Position numbers and translations under genes: made by a program
NCBI RefSeq assembly: GCF_000439435.1
Contig: NC_021846.1
Span: 1,011,141 to 1,075,140 of the forward strand
Length of the DNA: 64,000 nucleotides
Direction: 5' to 3'
DNA from: Spiroplasma taiwanense CT-1
Lineage (GTDB): Bacteria > Bacillota_I > Bacilli_A > Mycoplasmatales > Mycoplasmataceae
The notes under the pieces: model-generated
Database searches by the model: none
The model's input: only the letters and a program-made list of their open reading frames with translations
Told to the model about the DNA's origin: nothing
Part shown: in pieces, positions 11,654 through 22,615 of the stretch
How positions within the stretch are numbered: position 1 is the first letter of the stretch
Layout of the letters: every line of letters begins with the position of its first letter

Positions 11654-12397
11654 TTAATACATTATGATATTAGGCAATATATTATCGAAAGCTTCTTTTG
11701 TCATCATCTCTTCTTGAAGCGGATAAATTAGTATTAACTCTAATAAAAAATTAAATAAATAATATGCATTGATATACTCCATCAATAATTTCATTCTTTT
11801 AGGAGTAAACTCATCTTCAATGGATGTTGCAAATTTTTGGTAACTTTGTTGGTAACTTTGATTAAATTCTATTAAATTTTCCATTAACTTAGTAAACGCC
11901 AATTCAGCACTCATTTGAGAAATTTTAATTAAAAAATTATTAGTTGAATTAAATATTTTCTGAGGATCATTTAGTAATTGTAGTTCGTCAAATTTTTTTA
12001 ATAATTCATTTGATTTCATACCTAGTGCTTGAACTGAGGTACCTATTATTACATCAACTCCTGCAGTTGATGTAATAATTTTACTATCAATTTTTTCAGT
12101 TTCAAGATTTCTTTGAATTGAAAATAATACAATTAATGAATTTTGTAAAATTGACAGTAAATGTGTTATGATGATGCTTTTTTCATTTTGTTGTCAATCA
12201 TTAAAAGTTTTATCTAAAGAAATTCCTAAGTTTTCAATATCTTCCTTTTTTTGCAATTGTGGATTTTTTACAAAAAAATCTTTAATAAGTTCAGGAATTT
12301 CAAAATCTTTATTTACATTCATTTTAAAATTTTGATATACATTATTTACCTTAGTAATAATTAAATTTTCATAATTTATTGGTTTAATTTCCTTCAT
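11654..12397 (-). CDS. Hypothetical protein, 247 residues
   Basis: I do not recognise this protein. It is predicted soluble and mainly helical, with no signal peptide. The centre has a Gly/Ser/Thr-rich patch (TSTAGVDVIIGTSVQALG). One TGA tryptophan near 12194 joins its two halves. I prefer ATG 12397 (MKEIKPINYENLI) over one at 12418 because AAAGAG is well spaced before it. It is divergent from the 378-residue gene at 12472 with a shared 74-nt promoter region, which hints at joint control. Probably restricted to this lineage. Confidence 0.7.
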
Positions 12398-12440
12398 AAA
12401 AGTCTCTTTTCTATACATATAAATAATACTATAATTTCAT

Positions 12441-12448
12441 ATTATAAT
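12441..12448. promoter_or_regulatory. Back-to-back -10 boxes between divergent genes
   Basis: ATTATAAT at 12441-12448 contains TATAAT on the plus strand (12443-12448) and on the minus strand (12446-12441). It lies between the starts at 12397 and 12472. Start sites are inferred. Confidence 0.5.
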
Positions 12449-12471
12449 ATTTAATAAGGAGAATGATTAAA

Positions 12472-13608
12472 ATGGTATGAGGAGAATCAAATTCACGAGA
12501 TTTTCTTGATTGAGCTGATTTTTGTAGAAATAACTCTATTAAGCAAAGAGGCATTTTAACAACTAATGGACCAAATTTTGCAAATGATAAAAACTCGTCA
12601 CAATATAATTCTGTAAAAACAACTATTTTAGATGTAATTCAAAAAAATAGATCAATCAGTATTCAACAATTATATAATATTTTGCCTGATAGTATAGTTG
12701 CCAATCCGACTTCAAAACACGTTATTTTGCAACTATATTTTGAAGATAATTTACAAATTCAAGGGCAACAAAAAAATAATGATTCTAGGGAATCAAATTT
12801 TGTTGTTGTTTTTGTAAAAAAACAACAACAATCTATTCCTAAACCACAAATGAATAAAAAAGTAGAAAGAAAGCAATCTAACATAGAGGATTTAATAGAT
12901 AATAACTGAAGAACAACCGGTAGAAAACTAAAATTTGATAAAATGGAAAAAGAGGAAAAGAAAAATTTAAATATAAATTTAAAAAAAACTAATCCAACAA
13001 CAACAAATAAACCTGCAGAAAAACCAAATATAGATGTGAGAAATATTAATAAATTTGAACCACCTAAAGAGGAAACTATTAGAGCTTTACCAAAAGAAAA
13101 TAATAAAGTTGAAATAACAAAAAATAATAATATTAATTACATTCAAGTACCAATTTTTAAACCAGAACCTGAAAAAATAGTTGAACCTCCATCAATTAAT
13201 TTAAATTTACATTTTAAGCCTGAACCACCTAAAAAGGAAATTATTTTTGAAGATAAAATTTTTTATGGTTTAAGTGCATTTGACTTATACTATATTGAAG
13301 CATTTCTAACAGATGCAATAATTAAGGAAAGGAAATTTAAAACAAAAATTGATTATATTAAACAAAAGGTAAGATTAAAGGCGGATATAAAGTATTTAGA
13401 AGAAAAACAAAATACAAACATAGCAATAACAATTTTAATTTTATTAAGTTGTCTAATAATTATTGGAATAATTATTCTTGCAATAAAAGCAAAAAATAAA
13501 ATTAGAAAGAAAGCAATAAAAATTTATAATGAAAATTTAAAAATGAAAGGCTATGATAATTTAAAAAAAGAGCTTAAAGAAAAATATTCAAAAATTATAG
13601 ATTTTTAA
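12472..13608 (+). CDS. Winged-helix-like, low-complexity, single-pass membrane protein
   Basis: A 378-residue protein I do not recognise. Residues about 50-100 (ILDVIQKNRSISIQQLYNIL and the following strand-rich part) look like a winged helix. Residues about 120-260 are rich in Lys, Asn, Pro and Glu, with repeated PEP/PPKxE pieces, and are probably disordered. A strong hydrophobic helix covers about 317-341, followed by a short Lys-rich tail. The N-terminal 70 residues carry several TGA tryptophans (MVWGESNSRDFLDWADF). AAGGAG lies 10 nt before the start. A membrane-tethered DNA- or protein-binding role is inference only. Confidence 0.75.
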
Positions 13609-13612
13609 AAAG

Positions 13613-13639
13613 AAAAGGAACCCTCAAAAGGTTCCTTTT
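13613..13639. terminator. Bidirectional terminator
   Basis: Stem AAAAGGAACC / GGTTCCTTTT with a 7-nt loop, between convergent genes ending at 13608 and 13646. It has A and T runs on both sides. Confidence 0.88.
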
Positions 13640-13645
13640 AAATTA

Positions 13646-13846
13646 TTATAGAGACTGTTTCTTATAATTACTTTTAGCAATTTTTGCTTCACTTGAAATA
13701 TTTTTTAATTCTCTCTTTTTTATTTTTAAATCTATCTTAGCTCTTTTAATTGATTCTTTTGCTTTCTCAATTAAAATTTCTTGATCGTTTTTTTTACTTT
13801 TAAATTCATTAAGTACTGCTTTAAAGTCTTCTTTTGATTGTGCCAT
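13646..13846 (-). CDS. Small coiled-coil hypothetical protein, 66 residues
   Basis: A Lys-rich helical peptide beginning MAQSKEDFKAVLNEF, with heptad-like spacing of hydrophobics and no membrane segment. The ribosome site AAAGGAG is strong, which argues that it is real. It may be the last gene of the minus-strand set starting at 19106, 74 nt after the ECF component. Function unknown. Confidence 0.65.
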   Translation of the reverse strand: MAQSKEDFKAVLNEFKSKKNDQEILIEKAKESIKRAKIDLKIKKRELKNISSEAKIAKSNYKKQSL

Positions 13847-13920
13847 TTTTTTCTCCTTTATAAAAATTGTCCATTTTTTATAAGTTAATTTTAAAACTAT
13901 TTAAATAATTTGTCAAATAA

Positions 13921-14397
13921 TTATCTATTTTTTAAATCAAAAATAATAAAAAAAATAAATGTAAAAATTGTAGTTGCAATATATTGAATAGAATCAATAA
14001 TTAATTCTAAATACATTGCGGATAAATCAAATAATAAATAAACATAAGCTACATATAATAAAATTCATAAATAGCAAATAAATACTGCAAAATATTGATT
14101 TATTATTTTTCTAAAAAATAAAAATGACACTCCTATTAAAATTTTAATTATAATTGTAATCGGAATAAAAATTATACCTCCAGAATATAAATCAATTAAA
14201 ATTCCACTAATAACTGAAGAAGTTATTAATGTTAAAGGGTTAATTATTTTAAATAAAGAAAGAAAAATAATATCTGAAAATTGCAAAATGCTTTTACCTG
14301 TTATATTTGAAAAAGTAATAACTATAAACCCAATTATAAACATTATGGTGGTTAGAAAGCCACATAAAACTATTTGTTTTGTACTAATTTTTTTCAT
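13921..14397 (-). CDS. ECF transporter substrate-binding (S) component
   Basis: A 158-residue integral membrane protein with about five to six hydrophobic helices. The start MKKISTKQIVLCGFLTTIMF, the middle LSLFKIINPLTLITSSVISG and the IDLYSGG...IIIKILIG segment match the general layout of ECF S components, in which an S subunit docks onto shared EcfA/EcfT. The substrate is probably a vitamin or cofactor; no specific family could be assigned. The start overlaps the upstream nuclease-like gene by 14 nt, so translation is coupled. The last part contains a TGA tryptophan. Confidence 0.7.
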
Positions 14398-15097
14398 TTT
14401 TTTCCTTTAATAAATTATTTATCAATGTAGATATCCTAGATTGTTCCTTTTTTATTGGTTCACTATATTTCATTAAAACTTGATTTTCTCTTGGATTTAA
14501 AATTAAGCAATCTTCTACTTTTAAATTTGATGAATATTCAAACATTTTTTTATGTAAAAATAATTGAAAAATGTATTTTTCTATAAAATTTACTTTACTA
14601 GTTTTAATATCCATTATAAAAATTTTTTCCTCATTTTGTAAAATCAAGTCTATTGTTCCTATAAAGTTACTATCAAAATTTAAATATACAAAAGTTTTTT
14701 GGCTATAAATCTTTTGAATATTATATTTATAAATGAACGAATTTATTTCTGTAATCATTTTTTTTGCTAAATTAATATTTTTTAAGTTTTTGCAAAAATT
14801 TATTTCTAAAAATAATCTTTTGGATTTTCTATTTTTTATGCTATTAAAGATCATTTTATTAACACAATTACTCAATTCAATTGATTTATTAACTACTTCA
14901 ATTTTTAAATTATTATTAATTAAAAAAGGAAATGCTTCTTGTAAAATTTCAGAAACTTTCGGTAAAAAAATTAACCCATCATTATTTATATAATCAGTAA
15001 GTTTATTTAATATAGTATTTTTTTCTTTAGAAATTAAAAAATAGTTGAAAGCTTCATCAATTTCTATAAAATCAGTAATATCAAAAAACAAGTGCAA
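14384..15097 (-). CDS. PD-(D/E)XK nuclease-like protein
   Basis: 237 residues. Residues 146-165 read as the core of a RecB-type nuclease: GTID (Asp150), a turn, then FIMDIKTSK with Asp163 and Lys165, the D-x(n)-(D/E)-x-K pattern. A helix with Gln178 (YIFQLFLHKK) follows, as in RecB-like QxxxY regions, though the Tyr is missing. No helicase domain is attached. It sits between the 828-residue membrane protein and the ECF component in one apparent operon. Its DNA or RNA substrate is unknown. Confidence 0.65.
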   Translation of the reverse strand: MHLFFDITDFIEIDEAFNYFLISKEKNTILNKLTDYINNDGLIFLPKVSEILQEAFPFLINNNLKIEVVNKSIELSNCVNKMIFNSIKNRKSKRLFLEINFCKNLKNINLAKKMITEINSFIYKYNIQKIYSQKTFVYLNFDSNFIGTIDLILQNEEKIFIMDIKTSKVNFIEKYIFQLFLHKKMFEYSSNLKVEDCLILNPRENQVLMKYSEPIKKEQSRISTLINNLLKEKNEKN

Positions 15098-15132
15098 ATT
15101 CCTACTTTATAATAAAAAATAATGTTTTATTA

Positions 15133-17619
15133 TTATTTTTTATTATACACATGTCTAATTGTTAAAGAATCAATAATTGATTTTGGATTGCTATTTTCTA
15201 ATTCATTAATTGTTTTTGAAAGTAACTCAATTTTTTGTGATAACTTCATGAATTCATCATGAATTTTTTTATTTTCATACTCTATGTCAATACTATAAAT
15301 TAATTTTTCCAAAGAAGTTATTCTTTCTTCAATATTTTGCAATTTCTCATTTTTTTCTTCACAAAAACAAACTTCTTCTAATTCGCTTGAATTATTAAAT
15401 TCAATATTTATAAAATTATCATCAAAATCTTCTAATTCAATTTCATTTTCATATAATTTATTTTCTTTTTGATCAAGTAAAATATTTTCTAAATTACTAT
15501 CTTCAATAAACTGTAATTCTGTATTTTCATTTTCAGATAACGAAATATTATTTACTAATTTTTCTTGAATAAGACTAGTTTCTTTTTTAATTTGATCTAA
15601 GTTTTGATTTTCTAATAATGAAGAAGAAGTTCCTTCTTTTATATTTTGTTTTAGTAAAAGATCTATTTTATATTTTTTTGTATTTTCCAATTGTTTTATT
15701 AACATTTCAGATGCTAATAATTCATCTTCTATTTTAAAATCATTATATATTTCGTGTTCCTTTAAATTTGAAACATAGCTCTCATTTAATTGATTTAAAT
15801 CGATATTAATAGCTCTTGCCATATTTTCTATAGCAAATTTATCTTCTGAATTTTCAATTTTTGATTTTGTTTTTTTTGAATTTGGAATAATAAATTCTTC
15901 AAATTCCTTTTCTTCAAATTCTAAATTATTTTGATCTATTATAGGTTTTGCTGTTGCAACAAAATCAATTTTATTTGCAAATAAAGATTTATTTACATTT
16001 TTTTCTAAATCCTGTTGATTAAAAACATCCAATGTAAGATCTGGCTGTTCAAAATTGAAATCCTCATAGATTTCATTTATATTTGAACTAATCAAAGAAT
16101 TTATTTCTAATTGATTAAAATTAACATTTAATGCATCGTTCTGTTCTTCTTCTATTATTAATTCTTCATTTAAATTTTTAATTTCTATTATTTCCGGAAG
16201 TAATTTATTATTTTGAATAAACGATTCATTAAGATTTTTTTGTAAATTTTTCCCATTTAAAACTTCATTATTTTCTTTCAAATTTTCAATTAGTGTAAAT
16301 TGAAAAGAGTTTTCATATGAATTATTAATTATTTCAAAATTTCTAAATCCAAAATCTTCCAACATTTCTTGTTCATTTGTAAAAGAAGAATCGATTTTTA
16401 GTAATTGATTTAAATCCATATTAATAGCTCTTTTCATTTTTGATAATACAAATTTATCATCAAAACCTTTCATTATTGTGCTTGTTTTTACTTCTGAGCT
16501 AAGTAATTTGTTAATTTCCTCATCCATTTGTGAATACGAATTGTAAATTTCATCTTCTTCATCTATTGATTTTATATCTTGTTCTTTAATAAATGAGTTT
16601 GAAGTTGAATTAAATGATTTGCTTTCCAAAGTAATTTCTTCTTGAAAAAGAACATCCTCTTTTTTATTTGAATTTATTTCACTAACTTCAAAATTTAAAT
16701 TTATATCATTTTTATTTGATAATTCTCCAATTATAAGGTAACTCATTTGATAAAACTCAGGAATATTTAAATTTCTTGCCATTTCATTTGAATTTAATAC
16801 TTTATTATTGAAATCTAACACCTTTTTCAATTGTTTTGGATTTAAGTTTTTTAGGTCCATATTTTCAAATTCTTTTTTTGTATCAATTAAACTTTGTTTT
16901 ATTTTTTTTCATTTAAAATAATTATTTTTAAGCTTAGAATTTTTGAAATATTTATCTAGGTCTTTTTGATTTTCAACTGACAGCACAAGATTATCATTTA
17001 CTTTTTCTTGCTCAATTTTGCTTTGAAAATTTATTTGATTTTTTTGTATCAAATCTGTGCTGTCAATTAACTTTCCCTCTTTAGATACCTCTCTTTCGAA
17101 TTTACGTTCTTCTTTATAAATCGCTATTAAATTTCTTTCCTCTGCAAAATTATTTAATGCCTCAGAATCAAATAATAGAACTTCTAATAAGACAAAAGTA
17201 AATAGTAACAGTGTCCCCCCAATAATTAAAATAACTTGCCCTACTAGTAAACTCAATACACTTATTATAACTATGTATACTTTTATAAATGGCTTTGAAA
17301 TTTTTTGAGCTTTTTTCATTCTAAGTAATTCAATTATTGAAATTACAATCATTGAAACTCCGATAGCACTAATTAATCCAATTGTAACAAATACTTGTCA
17401 TTCCCCATTTTCTAAATTTGAAGAACTTATTAGAAATTGACTATCATTAGTTAAAAAAGTTATATACTTTTGTAAAGCTATTGAATTAAATATATTAAGT
17501 AATGATTCGCTAGAAGTAGATCATATACTAAATGTAAGTGATAATGCAACAAACATTGCAATTGAAGCAGAAGCTGCAATTGCAACAGTCCATGCACTTA
17601 TTATAAAAAATTTAAACAT
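15133..17619 (-). CDS. Large acidic membrane-anchored protein with a novel repeat, 828 residues
   Basis: One continuous frame under code 4: the TGA at about 16909 (YFKWKKIKQ) joins what otherwise looks like two genes. Hydrophobic segments lie at about residues 5-31, 75-98 and 112-150 (probably two helices). The remaining ~675 residues are cytoplasmic by inference, very rich in Glu, Asp and Asn, and end in a coiled coil with the heptad-like NIEERITSLEKLIYSI. A repeat with the pattern A-[IL]-N-x-[DN]-[LF]-N-Q-L, then about 10 residues, then E-x-x-x-D-F, occurs near residues 393, 495 and 598; a partial copy is near 276. AGGAGG precedes the ATG. I do not recognise a family; a scaffold role is inference. 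Confidence 0.8.
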
Positions 17620-17630
17620 CTTTTTTCCTC

Positions 17631-19106
17631 CTATTTATTTAAATCACTTCAATTTCCTGAAATTGAAGTTCCTTTGTTATTTATATTAGTATTTGATGAT
17701 TTATTATTAATATTTATTAAATTATCTTTTCTAAATTTTGCAAAAACATTTTCTTCTTTATTATTTTCAACATTTTCTTTTCTAAGAATAAAAGGGTTAA
17801 AATTTGAATTTCCATTCTGTGATAACCTATTTAATTGTTCACTTTTTTCTTGTTCTTCTAACTCAATTCTTTGTTTTTCTAAAACTGTATTAACACGAAT
17901 TCTTAAATTTGAATTAATTCCATAATCATTATTTAAATCACTAATTTTATTTTCCTGTTTTTGATTTTGAAAATAATTAGAGTTTAGAAATTCTAACTCC
18001 TCCAAGTATGGGCTCTCGATATTAAAATTTTCTTCTTCCAAAACATGGGGAATATCACTTTTAAAATAATTTTTATTAAAATCGTTTTTTACAATTTTTA
18101 CTTCCATTGCTTTTTCAATTAATAAAATATTCTCAATGTTACAATCTAAATCATTAAGTAAGCTTATATTTTCTTCTTTAAAATTTAAACTAATTCTTAT
18201 ATTAGGAATATTAACAACTAATTCGGTTAAAAAATTAAGAATTAAGAAAATTTTTTCTTTTGGAATTTTTTCAAAATCTAAAATGAATAAATCTATTGTT
18301 TTATTAAATTGATAATCAAAAAATAAATTTTTAAACTCTTGAATAACCATATTTATAGGATCATCTGTTAATGATAAGGATTCTATAATAAAGTCAATAT
18401 CTGAAGTTGTTTTTCCCCATTCTGTTCCTGCTAATAAGAGAGAAGTTCTTTCTCATAAAACTTTCTTATCTTCAACAGTAATCTGTTTAGGAAGGGAATT
18501 AATTATTTGTTTAAATAAGAATAAACAGGGCAATGAATACATCATTATTTTATTTATTTTAATAACTATTTTTTCATTAAAAGCATTTTCATAATTTAAA
18601 TTATCCACTAATTTTTCAAACTTCTGTTTCTCATTAACCAAAATAAATATTTTATTTATATAGTCTCTAGTTTTTATTAATTCAGTATAACTATTAAATT
18701 CCAAAATTTCTTTATTAAAATTAATATCATTTGTTTTTAAAGAATTATCCAAATCCTCAAAATCTAATACTAACATATCTTCTTCATTACTATTAATAAA
18801 GTCTTCTAATTTTTGTTTATTTTCAAATTCTTCTAATGAGTTAGAATAAAAATTTAAATTTTGATTTAAATCTACAGAATCCTTTTGAGAACTTCTATCT
18901 TCATTATTAATAAATGGAGGTAAATTAATTTTCCTTGGTTCTCCAATAAGGTCTCTTATGAATGAAGGGACTACTTCTTTATCCTCAGTAAAACCCATTT
19001 GTGCACCTAATCTAGCATACTTTTCTTTTTCTTTCTCTACTTCATAAATTTTTTTTTCTTTTTCTTCTTTTAATTTTTTCATTCTTTCAAATGGATTTAC
19101 ATACAT
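17631..19106 (-). CDS. P-loop-like hypothetical protein, 491 residues
   Basis: One frame under code 4 (a TGA tryptophan near 18453). The N-terminus is a highly charged helix (MYVNPFERMKKLKEEKEKK). Residues 226-233, AGTEWGKT, fit the Walker A pattern [AG]x4GK[ST] and follow a hydrophobic strand (TSLLL). A later TIDLFILDFEKIP could serve as Walker B. The C-terminal ~120 residues are Asn/Glu-rich and probably disordered. It is not an annotated family I know. The 828-residue gene starts 11 nt downstream, so the two are almost surely co-expressed. A nucleotide-binding function is a hypothesis. Confidence 0.7.
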
Positions 19107-19114
19107 TTAAAGCA

Positions 19115-19140
19115 CCCCCTATAAGTACATATTTATTATA
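19115..19140 (-). promoter_or_regulatory. Promoter and G5 leader of the 491/828-residue operon
   Basis: On the minus strand GCTATAAT (TATAAT at 19140-19135) is followed by TATAGGGGGTGC (G5 at 19119-19115), then the ATG at 19106. It has the same TAGGGGG element as lplA and the gene starting at 26031. Confidence 0.55.
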
Positions 19141-19234
19141 GCATAAATTTTATTTTTTTCACTATTATGATTGCAATACATTAATTTGTTTGATATTATA
19201 TATTACAATTTTTTTTAATGAATTAAATAAAATT

Positions 19235-19275
19235 AAAAGTATGACCCAGCTTATATATGCTGAAATCATACTTTT
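19235..19275 (-). terminator. Terminator of the 446-residue membrane protein gene
   Basis: Outer stem AAAAGTATGA / TCATACTTTT with an inner CAGC / GCTG stem, 75 nt past the stop codon. It separates this unit from the operon starting at 19106. The rest of 19107-19349 shows only the downstream promoter. Confidence 0.75.
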
Positions 19276-19349
19276 AAATTATTTTATAAATTTATTATAG
19301 CATAAAAAAATTAATAATACACTATTTTAACTATGAAAACAAATATTTT

Positions 19350-20690
19350 TTAAAATTTTTTGTTTATTTTTAATAATTTAAAACCGAGAATTATATAAAC
19401 AGTTAATATAAAACTTATACTAATTATTGATTGAGATGCATATTGTAATCCTGATAGTCAAGGGTTTTTAACAATATTGTTAGAATTTATAAATGTTGTT
19501 CCTAACATCTCTTTTAGAGTAAGAAAAATTTCATTGTTTTCAGCAAAATATTTATTTAATTCAATTCCTATTTTATTATCATTTCAAATTTCCACTATAT
19601 GTTGAATTTGGTTAGATGAATATGTAGTAATAGAAATAATTAAAATAATTTCAATAAACATAATTAAAAATTGTAATTTGAAAAATAAATTATTTGTATT
19701 TCAACCTTTTGTATAAACTAAAAAGAAAATGCATATTGTTCCCATTAAAAAACCAGAAATAATTATTGGCAAACTTTTAATAATAAAATTCGAAACATTA
19801 CTATTTGTCAAAGAACTTAAATTTACATCCTGACTTTTAATTAAATCTGGCGCAATTGTCGATCAATTTAATAGTGAATTAATCTCTGAATTAAAAATAG
19901 ACATAATAGAAATAAAAATTAATTGAGGTAAAAAAACAAGAAATGTTGCAGAAATTAATCAAGCTGAGATATTTTTACTATTATTTATTACTAATTTATT
20001 TAAAAAATAGCTCAATTTACTTTGATCCAAATTTTTTCTTATAGAGGTTGCTTCAATTTTTTCTTGCTTTTTTATCTCAAGTGAATTTAATAGTATTGCA
20101 AAATATATAATTATCACCATAATTTTAAAAATACAAATTCATCATGTAAAAGTATCTGAAGTTCATCTATATTGAATTATATTAATGCCATTTTCACTAT
20201 AATATATTTCACTAAATTTTTTTTGTAAAAAAAATAATTCTTCCACGAATGGTTTATTAATATTTTGTTTTGCTAAAAATATGTAAAAAACATGAAATCT
20301 TGAATAGTTGTATTCAGAAATTGAGCTAAAAATTATTGAAAGAATAAGTAATAGAGTAATTAAAATTGTAAAAGCTACTTTTATTGTTAATTTTATTTTT
20401 TTTCCAAAAATAAAGGGAATTAAAAAAATAAAAATAAGTGTAAGTATAAAAATTGCAAAAGCAGCTCACATAAAAAATAGCATTGACATTTTAGTAACTA
20501 TAACTGACGGACCAAAATTTTTTTCAATTAAAATAAAATAATTAAAATAAAAATTAATTGCTGGATTCATATAGTAAACAATTATAAACGAAATTGTGGG
20601 TGTAATAAGAATTAAAAAAATTACTAAAGTTTTAAAAAATTTATCTCATATTTTTATTGACTTGTTTTCCACAAATATTTTCTTATCCAT
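19350..20690 (-). CDS. Multi-spanning membrane protein, 446 residues
   Basis: Invisible under the standard code because of its many TGA tryptophans, but a clean frame under code 4 from ATG 20690 (MDKKIFVENKSIKIWDKFFK) to TAA 19350. It has roughly seven or eight hydrophobic helices with a charged loop (about residues 190-225, KKQEKIEATSIRKN) in the middle. GGAGAT is the ribosome site. The start overlaps the end of prmC by 8 nt, so it is the last gene of the tdk-prfA-prmC transcript. I cannot assign a family; a transporter or lineage-specific membrane protein is possible. Confidence 0.75.
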
Positions 20691-21513
20691 TACTATCTCC
20701 ATTTTTTAAAACAAAATACCTTCAATGATTTGAAAAATCTTTTTTAAATTCTAAGTTATATCTTACTCCTTTTGAATTAAAAAGTAATTCTATTTCCTCT
20801 TTTTGATTAAAACCAAACTCACTTATTATTACTAAATTATTATTTAATAAAAATAATTTTTCAAGATTTTTAAATAAAACTTTATAAAAAAATAAACCAT
20901 TATCTTTTGCAAATAAAGCCATTCAAGGTTCAAATAATTTAACATTTTTTTCAATATTAATATCATTTTTATTAATATAAGGTGGATTTATTAAAATAAA
21001 ATCCATTTTTAAATTTTTTTCAAAAATAAAATCTAAAAAATTAGAATAAAAAATTTTTGCTTTCATTTTTTTTATTCTTAAGTTTTTTTTGCAAACTTTT
21101 AAAGCACTTTTTGAATAATCAGATAAGTATAAGTTAATATCATTAAATTCTTGTTTTAAGCTAATTCCAATACATCCACTTCCACAACATAAATCTAATA
21201 CATTTTTATTAACCAAATCAAACTTTAGAACTTCCTCTACAATTAATTCTGTTTCATATCTTGGAATTAATACATTTTTATTAATAAAAAAATCACTCTT
21301 ATAAAAAAATTTTTTATTAATAATATATGCAAGTGGTTTTTTAGTTCTAGAAACCTTATTAATAATATTTAAAAATTTTTTAAATTCCTTTGGATTTAAA
21401 GTATCATCAGAAATAAAAAAAGCTTTATTTTTAAGGAATAAAATGATTTTTTTAAAATTATCTTCTGAAATTATTGAAGGAACATATTTAATTTTTAAAT
21501 CAAAAATTTTCAA
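20683..21513 (-). CDS. prmC: Release factor glutamine methyltransferase
   Basis: Methylates the Gln of the GGQ motif in release factors, using S-adenosylmethionine; 276 residues. The SAM-binding segment is VLDLCCGSGCIGISL and the substrate motif is NPPYINKNDI, the hallmark of the family. IPRYETE upstream matches the family's (I/V)PRxxTE motif. It starts 1 nt after prfA, the gene for its own substrate. The C-terminus reads through a TGA tryptophan (NHWRYF). Confidence 0.92.
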
Positions 21514-21514
21514 T

Positions 21515-22600
21515 TTAAACCTCTATTTGTTGAGCAATTATATTTTTTTGCTCATTATTTATTAATTCTGTAATTATTTCTTCTAAATTACCTTCCATTA
21601 CTTGATCTAATTTATTTAGAGTTAAATTAATTCTATGATCTGTGATTCTATTTTGTGCATAATTATAAGTTCTAATTTTTTCACTTCTTGCACCTGTTCC
21701 TACCGCTGTCTTTCTAACACTAGCTGCTTCGCTCTGTTGTTCTTCTAACTTTGCTTCATATATTCGAGCTCTTAACATCGTCATTGCTTTATCTTTATTG
21801 TCGTGTTGGCTACGTCCATCTTGTGATGCTGCAACAATTCCTGTTGGAATATGAGTAATTCTAACAGCTGAATCTGTTGTGTTAACATGTTGACCTCCAG
21901 CTCCAGATGATCTGTAAGTATCAATTCTCAAATCAGAAGGTTTTATTTCAACTTCAACCTCACTAATTTCTGCTAGAACTGCAACTGTTGCAGTAGAAGT
22001 CTGAATTCTACCTTTGGATTCAGTTTTTGGAACTCTTTGTACTCTATGACTTCCTGATTCAAATTTCATTTTAGAATATACCTTATCTCCCTTTACCATA
22101 AATGAAATTTGACTAAACCCTCCTGCTGTTGATTCACTTTGATCTAATATTTCTACTTTTCAATTATTTTTTTCTGCAAATTTTAAATATAATCTAAATA
22201 AGTCACCGGCAAATATATTTGCTTCATCTCCTCCTGCAGCACCTCTAATTTCAAAAATAACATTTTTATCATCATTTGGGTCTTTTGGAAGTAATAGTAA
22301 TTCAATTTCACCCTCAATTTCTTCGATTTTACTTTGTGATTCTTCTAATTGAGATTTTACAAAATCTCTCATTTCCTCATCTTTTTCAGTTTCTAATAAA
22401 GACTTTGCATCACTAATATCATTAAATAATTTTTTATACACTTGATATTTAATAACAATATCTTCTAGGTTTGCTTTCTCTTTATTTAATTCCTTTAATA
22501 ATTTTATGTCCTTTAAAATTTCTTCACTTTGTAAATTTTCTTCTATAATAGACACTCTTTTTTCCATAATATCTAATGCTTCTTGAGTTTTTTTATTCAT
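21515..22600 (-). CDS. prfA: Peptide chain release factor 1
   Basis: Recognises UAA and UAG stop codons; 361 residues. The GGQ catalytic loop is [15 protein letters not shown], and [14 protein letters not shown] precedes it. RF1 suffices for an organism in which UGA is tryptophan; RF2 would be expected to be absent. I start at ATG 22600, preceded by AGAGGTG, rather than the ATT nine bases upstream. In the order tdk-prfA-prmC, as in Bacillus. Confidence 0.95.
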
Positions 22601-22615
22601 ATTAATCACCTCTAT

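Noticed and set aside
15133..16860. A separate 575-residue acidic protein starting MDLKNLNPKQL
   Set aside because: Under code 4 the upstream membrane segment continues into it without a stop and there is no ribosome site before that Met, so it is one 828-residue protein.
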